Shown piece after piece: positions 59,865 to 64,000 of a stretch of DNA of 64,000 bases. The stretch spans positions 1,356 to 65,355 of the forward strand of contig DDQZ01000075.1 of the NCBI GenBank assembly GCA_002343505.1, given 5' to 3'. Position 1 is the first letter of the stretch. The number at the start of each line of letters is the position of its first letter. A program made the translations under genes and the position numbers. The notes beneath the pieces were generated by a model. It searched no databases, had not been told where the DNA came from, and worked only from the letters and a program-made list of their open reading frames with translations. Source of the stretch: Verrucomicrobiaceae bacterium UBA2429 (GTDB lineage Bacteria; Verrucomicrobiota; Verrucomicrobiia; Verrucomicrobiales; Verrucomicrobiaceae).

Positions 59865-60394
59865 CGCGCGCCTCCCCCATAAGTGATCTCCTCGCCGCTC
59901 GGGCCGTGCAGGGTGAGCGTCAGGATGCCCTGGTCGGCGGCGAAGGTGGCGTCCTGGATCCGGTCGCTGATGGTCCATGAGGCGTCCGAGCCGTCCGGAT
60001 GCGTGTGGTGAAACCGCAGCAGCGCGCTGGAGCCGCCGCTCTCCACATAAATGACGCGCGACTCCACGGTCTGCGCGGCGGATTTGAAAAAGAGACGCGC
60101 GGCCCTGCCGTCAAAGATCACAGGAGGCGCGCCGGCCAGCGCGGCGTCGAGGTCATCGTAAATGAGGTAATGGTCCGCCTGGTCAAACAGCCTGCCGATG
60201 AGCCTGCCGGTGCGCGGCGCCTCCTCCGCGAGGAAGTTCTGCTGCTGGACGAAACGCATGAAGGTGACATGCTGCTGGATCATCACCACCATGCTGGAGC
60301 CGAGAACGAGCATCAGCCCCATGGCGGTGGAGACCTCCACAAGCGTGAAGCCTGAGCGCCTTGCGCGACGGAATGATGCGGACGCGATTTTCAT
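59861..60394 (-). CDS. Pseudopilin with type IV prepilin signal (cassette C-like)
   Basis: 177 residues. N-terminus RRSGFTLVEVSTAMGLMLVLG is a classic prepilin cleavage site (G|FTLVE) plus hydrophobic helix. Should be processed by a prepilin peptidase. Overlaps the neighbouring genes by four bases on both sides. Confidence 0.88.
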   Translation of the reverse strand: MKIASASFRRARRSGFTLVEVSTAMGLMLVLGSSMVVMIQQHVTFMRFVQQQNFLAEEAPRTGRLIGRLFDQADHYLIYDDLDAALAGAPPVIFDGRAARLFFKSAAQTVESRVIYVESGGSSALLRFHHTHPDGSDASWTISDRIQDATFAADQGILTLTLHGPSGEEITYGGGAR

Positions 60395-60858
60395 AAGGTG
60401 CGCAGGGTGGCGCGGCTCTTCACATACTGCTTGCCGCCGATGTGGTAGGTGAGAATCGAGTGCAGCCGCCAGATGGCGAGCGGGGCGTCCTCCTCGCCGC
60501 CGGTTTCATTGACGCGAAACCGGATCAGGTCCCCAGTGATCTCCACGCCGCCCGCCACGCGGCCCAGAGTGACGGTTTCCTCATGGCGCGGAGGATCGTC
60601 CTCGCCCGCGTCGGGCCAAATGGAGTCCGGCGCTGTGAGGTCTGCCACGGGGATGCGGTTGGCTAGCGCGGTCTCGCGGGTCATGAAGGCGTCCGTCAGT
60701 GTCTGCATGATGGTCCACTGGTTGCTGCCCACGGAGAGCAGGGAGGCTTTCATCAGCATGAGGGCCAGGACGGTGGCCACACCCAGGCCGAGGGAGACCT
60801 CGATCAAAACACTGCCCTGGTGCTGGCGGGCGCGATGGAGTGTGCGCGGCGGATTCAT
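60391..60858 (-). CDS. Pseudopilin (PilV/GspI-like, cassette B-like)
   Basis: 155 residues. N-terminus HQGSVLIEVSLGLGVATVLALML is a prepilin-type signal and helix (G|SVLIE). Minor pseudopilin by size. Overlaps the next gene by four bases. Confidence 0.85.
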   Translation of the reverse strand: MNPPRTLHRARQHQGSVLIEVSLGLGVATVLALMLMKASLLSVGSNQWTIMQTLTDAFMTRETALANRIPVADLTAPDSIWPDAGEDDPPRHEETVTLGRVAGGVEITGDLIRFRVNETGGEEDAPLAIWRLHSILTYHIGGKQYVKSRATLRTL

Positions 60859-60873
60859 GGTTTGTTGTTATTT

Positions 60874-61953
60874 TCACTCCGGCGAGCGCTCCGCCGTGGT
60901 GATCTGTCCGCGGGATGAGACGGTGCGGTCCACCTCGAAGGTGACATGCAGCAGGCGCTCCGGCGCGCGGTTGAAAAAGGGCGTCTCGGTGATGACCTCC
61001 AGGGTGTAGATGCCGTCGGTGGCGGCATAGTTCGAGAGGTCCTCCATCGAGATGGAGAGGGTCTGGGGAACGTTGGTGGGCTCCTCCTCGAGTTCGGGGT
61101 TGTAATGACGGCCGAAGCGCCGCTCGGTGCCGTTGATCAGCGTGCCCGCCGTGCCCAGCGCCTGAGTGCCTGTGTAAAGCTGCACATAAGTCCGCGAGTC
61201 GGGATAAAGGTGGTTCAGGCGGACGATGATGGAAGGGATGCGGTCAAGGAAGACCTGCCCGGCGGTGACGTTCTCAATGCTGGCGGTGGCGACCGGCCAG
61301 ACCTCGATCCTCGGCTGCGCCAGGATGGTGTCCGGCACGCCATCCGCCGCGTACCGGATGAAGGTGTAGATTTGCTCCCCGCAGCCTCCGCTCAGACTGG
61401 CGGACGGCAGTTCGTGGTAGAGGGGCGAGAGCGACTGCGCGCCGTTTTGCAGATTGGCCTCGTGGATGAGAAAAGCCTCCGCGCCAGCGCCGGAGTAGGT
61501 CTCCATGTCGAACAAGCGCCCCTGAACGGAAAAATACAGCTCGCGCTCCGCCTGGTTGGTGCTGCCAGGAACCAGGCCGGAAACCTGGAGGTTGATGCCG
61601 AAGGGGCGGTCCGCGCGGGTGCGGCGCACGAAGTTCGAACTGGCTGGGTCGCCGCGCACATAGGCGTCCTCGGTGGCGATGACCAGTTCGATCACAGGCG
61701 CGTAGGCTCGGATCAGCTTGGTGTCGAGCAGGTAGATGTTGTTGTCCCAGGCGGTGCCGCGGGCGAAGAGTTCGAAGAGCGAACCTTGCTCGCTGACAGG
61801 CAGGGCGGCCGTGAAAGGCCCGCCGGTGGGTCCCAAGGGCAGGTCGTATGTAAGGCCGCTGGTCAGGTCCGTCTGCCGGACCCATGACTCCTGGGCGGGG
61901 AGCTGAGCCCAGGCAAAAATGATGGCCGTCAGGAGTTGCGCGAGTTGTTTCAT
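60874..61953 (-). CDS. Secreted beta-rich protein of the pseudopilin cassette
   Basis: 359 residues with an N-terminal signal peptide (LLTAIIFAWAQLPAQ). Mostly beta, no known motif. It precedes the two pseudopilins by 15 bases and is likely a cassette component, possibly an exported surface or adhesion protein. No family named. Confidence 0.65.
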   Translation of the reverse strand: MKQLAQLLTAIIFAWAQLPAQESWVRQTDLTSGLTYDLPLGPTGGPFTAALPVSEQGSLFELFARGTAWDNNIYLLDTKLIRAYAPVIELVIATEDAYVRGDPASSNFVRRTRADRPFGINLQVSGLVPGSTNQAERELYFSVQGRLFDMETYSGAGAEAFLIHEANLQNGAQSLSPLYHELPSASLSGGCGEQIYTFIRYAADGVPDTILAQPRIEVWPVATASIENVTAGQVFLDRIPSIIVRLNHLYPDSRTYVQLYTGTQALGTAGTLINGTERRFGRHYNPELEEEPTNVPQTLSISMEDLSNYAATDGIYTLEVITETPFFNRAPERLLHVTFEVDRTVSSRGQITTAERSPE

Positions 61954-61965
61954 GTCGTCAATGGC

Positions 61966-62520
61966 TCAGGGTTTTCCGGCTCCGGGCGCGGGTTCCAGAA
62001 TGCTGATCGGACCGCCGCGATAAACGGAGACGACCAGACGGCGCTCTCCGGCAAGATCGCGCAGCAGGGGCGCTGCCGACTTGGCATCTCCCTTCGCCAT
62101 GGCCAGGGGCACTTCCCTGGCGTGTAGCCAGGCCGAGTTGCGCTTCAGAAATGAGGGCCAGAATGTGAAGTCGCCGGCGGGTTCGGAGATCACCCGGTTC
62201 TGGAGGGACTCCGGCAAATGCAGGATGGCTCCGAGCGGCACCAGCGTGTGCTTTTCACCGTCAAAGAGGATGATGGACCGGGCGTAGGGAGAGGTTTGCG
62301 CGGCGGGGCGTCTGCCGGTGACCGGCTTCGTTGTCTGAAGCAGCCAGTCGCTGGTTTTCCGCGCTTTTGCCGCCTCCTGCCTCAGCGCCTCCTCGGTCAC
62401 CACATCGCGCGGCACCGGGCGCTTCATCAGCGGCACTGTCTGCGCCGTGGCCGCGGCGGCTGTGGCAAGGAGCAGTCCCGTCATGAGGACGGCGCTCCGC
62501 GTCGGGATCGGGAGTTTCAT
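61966..62520 (-). CDS. Secreted protein of unknown function
   Basis: 184 residues. Signal peptide LMTGLLLATAAAATAQ. The rest is compact (PLGAILHLPESLQNRV) with no motif I recognise. Same operon orientation as the pseudopilin group, 12 bases before the previous gene. Confidence 0.65.
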   Translation of the reverse strand: MKLPIPTRSAVLMTGLLLATAAAATAQTVPLMKRPVPRDVVTEEALRQEAAKARKTSDWLLQTTKPVTGRRPAAQTSPYARSIILFDGEKHTLVPLGAILHLPESLQNRVISEPAGDFTFWPSFLKRNSAWLHAREVPLAMAKGDAKSAAPLLRDLAGERRLVVSVYRGGPISILEPAPGAGKP

Positions 62521-62525
62521 GGGCG

Positions 62526-63101
62526 TCAGTCTCGTGTGATGGTTGCCACTCCATCGGGCTGCGTGCCGGCGCTGACCAGCAGCCAGTCTCCCACATCGAA
62601 GTGCAGGCTGCCGACCGGCACGGGCGGATTTTTTTGGTATTCGCCGAGCAGGTTGAAGAAGCCGTTTGGTTTGTGGGCGTTGCCATTGCCCTGCCATTCC
62701 GTGGTCACTGTTATGGGGTAGCTGGTTGCTTTGAAGACTGCCGCCGGTGTCACCAGCAGGGTTTGCAGCGGAGCCGTGTTAAACTCCTGCACATCGCGGA
62801 AGTAGAGATTGCCGACATGCTCCCGGGGCGTTTGGTTGTTGTCCCAGACATTCGCCTTGAGGTGAAACTGGCCGCCGTTGCCCTTGGTGCCCGAATGGCC
62901 CGGTGCGCCCAGGGTGTCACCCTTGGCCTGGATGCCGGAGAGCACGAATTTGTAGGAGTTCGTCAGTTGGTAATCAATTTTGAAGGGCACTTGCACAGCG
63001 ATGCGCGCACCCACAGGCACTCCAGGAGCGCCAAGAATGATGTCTGAATGGGCACAGGTGGCTGTGCCGAGAACCAGGGTTAGGAGCAATGTTGTTTTCA
63101 T
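62526..63101 (-). CDS. Secreted protein of unknown function
   Basis: 191 residues. Signal peptide LLLTLVLGTATCAHS. Likely beta-rich (FKIDYQLTNSYKFVLSG). First gene of the leftward operon; the gap upstream (63,102-63,328) is AT-rich and holds its probable promoter. Start chosen at MKTTLLL. Confidence 0.65.
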   Translation of the reverse strand: MKTTLLLTLVLGTATCAHSDIILGAPGVPVGARIAVQVPFKIDYQLTNSYKFVLSGIQAKGDTLGAPGHSGTKGNGGQFHLKANVWDNNQTPREHVGNLYFRDVQEFNTAPLQTLLVTPAAVFKATSYPITVTTEWQGNGNAHKPNGFFNLLGEYQKNPPVPVGSLHFDVGDWLLVSAGTQPDGVATITRD

Positions 63102-63328
63102 GAGATTCTCAATTTTGAATGTTTTCCGGGATGGGAAGCCATTCCCAGGACTCACAAGCAGAATGTATCAAATTTGAGAAAATGACAATGGAAATTATGG
63201 ATAATAATAAATAATCAGTCCTTTTCATGCGATTAGCCCGCCTTCGCGGATTTCGCACAGCTTTCCTTTTCCCAATTGAAAGCCCGCATTCTTGCCATCG
63301 TAGCAAGCCAGCCAACCACGCACCCTGC

Positions 63329-64000
63329 ATGAAATCACCTTTTGCTTTCGCTCTTCTTTTACTGTCCGCCTTGCCGTCTCCTGATATGCGCGCTGATACG
63401 CCACCTGAGGGTTTCCGCGCTCTTTTCAATGGCAAAGACCTGACCGGCTGGCATGGCCTCAACCCCCACTCTGTGGTGAAGCTGGAGGGCGAGAAAAAAG
63501 CCGCCGCGCTGCAAAAAATGCGCGACGAATTTGCCGCGCATTGGCGTGTGGAGAATGGCGAACTGGTCAACGATGGCACTGGCCCCTACGCCAGCACGGA
63601 CGAGGAGTTGGGAGACATCGAGTTGCTCATCGAATACAAAACCGTGCCCAAGGCCGACAGCGGCATCTACCTGCGCGGCACGCCCCAGGTGCAGATTTGG
63701 GACAAAAACCAGGTCTTCGATCCCGCCAAACCCGCGCGCCGTCCGCATCTGGGTTCCGGCGGCCTTTTCAACAACACGCCAGACACGCCGGGGCGCGATC
63801 CGCTGGTGCTGGCGGACAGGGAATTCGGCGAGTGGAACAGCTTCCGCATCCGGCAGATCGGAGCGCGCACCTGGGTCTGGCTCAATGACAAGCTCGTCGT
63901 GGATGGCGCGGTCATGGAAAACTTCTGGGACCGTGAAAAGCCCCTGCCCGCCAAAGGCCCGCTCATGCTGCAAACCCACGGCGGCGAGATCCGCTGGCGC
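63329..64000 (+). CDS. DUF1080 (3-keto-disaccharide hydrolase-like) protein, 5' part
   Basis: The first 224 residues are visible; the gene runs off the right end. Signal peptide (LLLLSALPS), then GFRALFNGKDLTGWHG, the opening motif of DUF1080 (concanavalin-like fold), and SGIYLRGTPQVQIWD, EWNSFRI. Very common in Verrucomicrobia and Planctomycetes as secreted carbohydrate-active proteins. Confidence 0.9.
   Translation, partial: MKSPFAFALLLLSALPSPDMRADTPPEGFRALFNGKDLTGWHGLNPHSVVKLEGEKKAAALQKMRDEFAAHWRVENGELVNDGTGPYASTDEELGDIELLIEYKTVPKADSGIYLRGTPQVQIWDKNQVFDPAKPARRPHLGSGGLFNNTPDTPGRDPLVLADREFGEWNSFRIRQIGARTWVWLNDKLVVDGAVMENFWDREKPLPAKGPLMLQTHGGEIRWR

Overview
The window looks like chromosomal DNA of a Verrucomicrobiota bacterium (Prosthecobacter/Verrucomicrobium-like). 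The evidence is a GC-rich sequence, a DUF1501 protein at the left end and a DUF1080 protein at the right end, a secreted EF-hand/redoxin/cytochrome/PHM-type protein, a pilin-like cassette, and short palindromic intergenic repeats typical of the phylum. No 16S gene is present, so the assignment is inferred from gene content.

Left part (1-22,122): housekeeping and accessory metabolism. It holds gatB, a LysR regulator divergent from a metallophosphatase operon, an abnormally long metH, an esterase, an ACP-condensation fusion next to a patatin, thrC, a von Willebrand A protein, moaE, a ROK regulator and an OvoA-type methyltransferase. MetH carries a zeta-toxin-like P-loop domain nested just ahead of its cobalamin-binding Rossmann domain.

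Centre (about 22,300-31,300): the most unusual region. On the + strand there are 27 tRNA-like genes (23,132-27,877) whose anticodons cover all 20 amino acids. Twenty-four have a T-loop with G55-C56 in place of TTC, one has another variant, and only two are canonical. The D-loops of most variants carry a GC (often GCA, GCT or GCC) that can pair with the altered T-loop, while the two canonical T-loops go with canonical GG D-loops. All four Leu tRNAs have short variable loops. Most units encode CCA and are followed by a TTTTCA-like spacer. Inside the array lie an ATP-dependent RNA ligase of the Deinococcus Rnl type and a roughly 0.87-kb highly structured non-coding stretch that includes a D-arm plus anticodon-arm mimic, recalling the giant GOLLD/ROOL RNAs. 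A coiled-coil DIP1984-like protein, a Pol-beta-type nucleotidyltransferase and RtcB follow. I read this as a tRNA-set plus RNA-repair island.

Right of the island (31,355-40,028): an HNH nuclease and a glycyl-tRNA synthetase with an AT-richer internal segment, then a MazF-type toxin-antitoxin pair and a REP-associated transposase with four REP palindromes. Next come a fragment resembling a second GlyRS 3' end, a cyclase-like protein, an ArsR regulator, a 42-bp minisatellite, a membrane class III cyclase and an HTH-receiver protein.

Right part (40,354-64,000): sugar-acid genes (denD-like, GntP), a CocE-type hydrolase, and a suf Fe-S operon under a Fur-like regulator with a perfect 7-1-7 box. 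The suf operon is interrupted by a PIN toxin pair and a RhuM cassette. hemL, queF, a helical protein of unknown function and a PilT/pseudopilin cassette follow, and the window ends in a DUF1080 gene. Gene starts were chosen by eye from the frame, start codon and upstream sequence.
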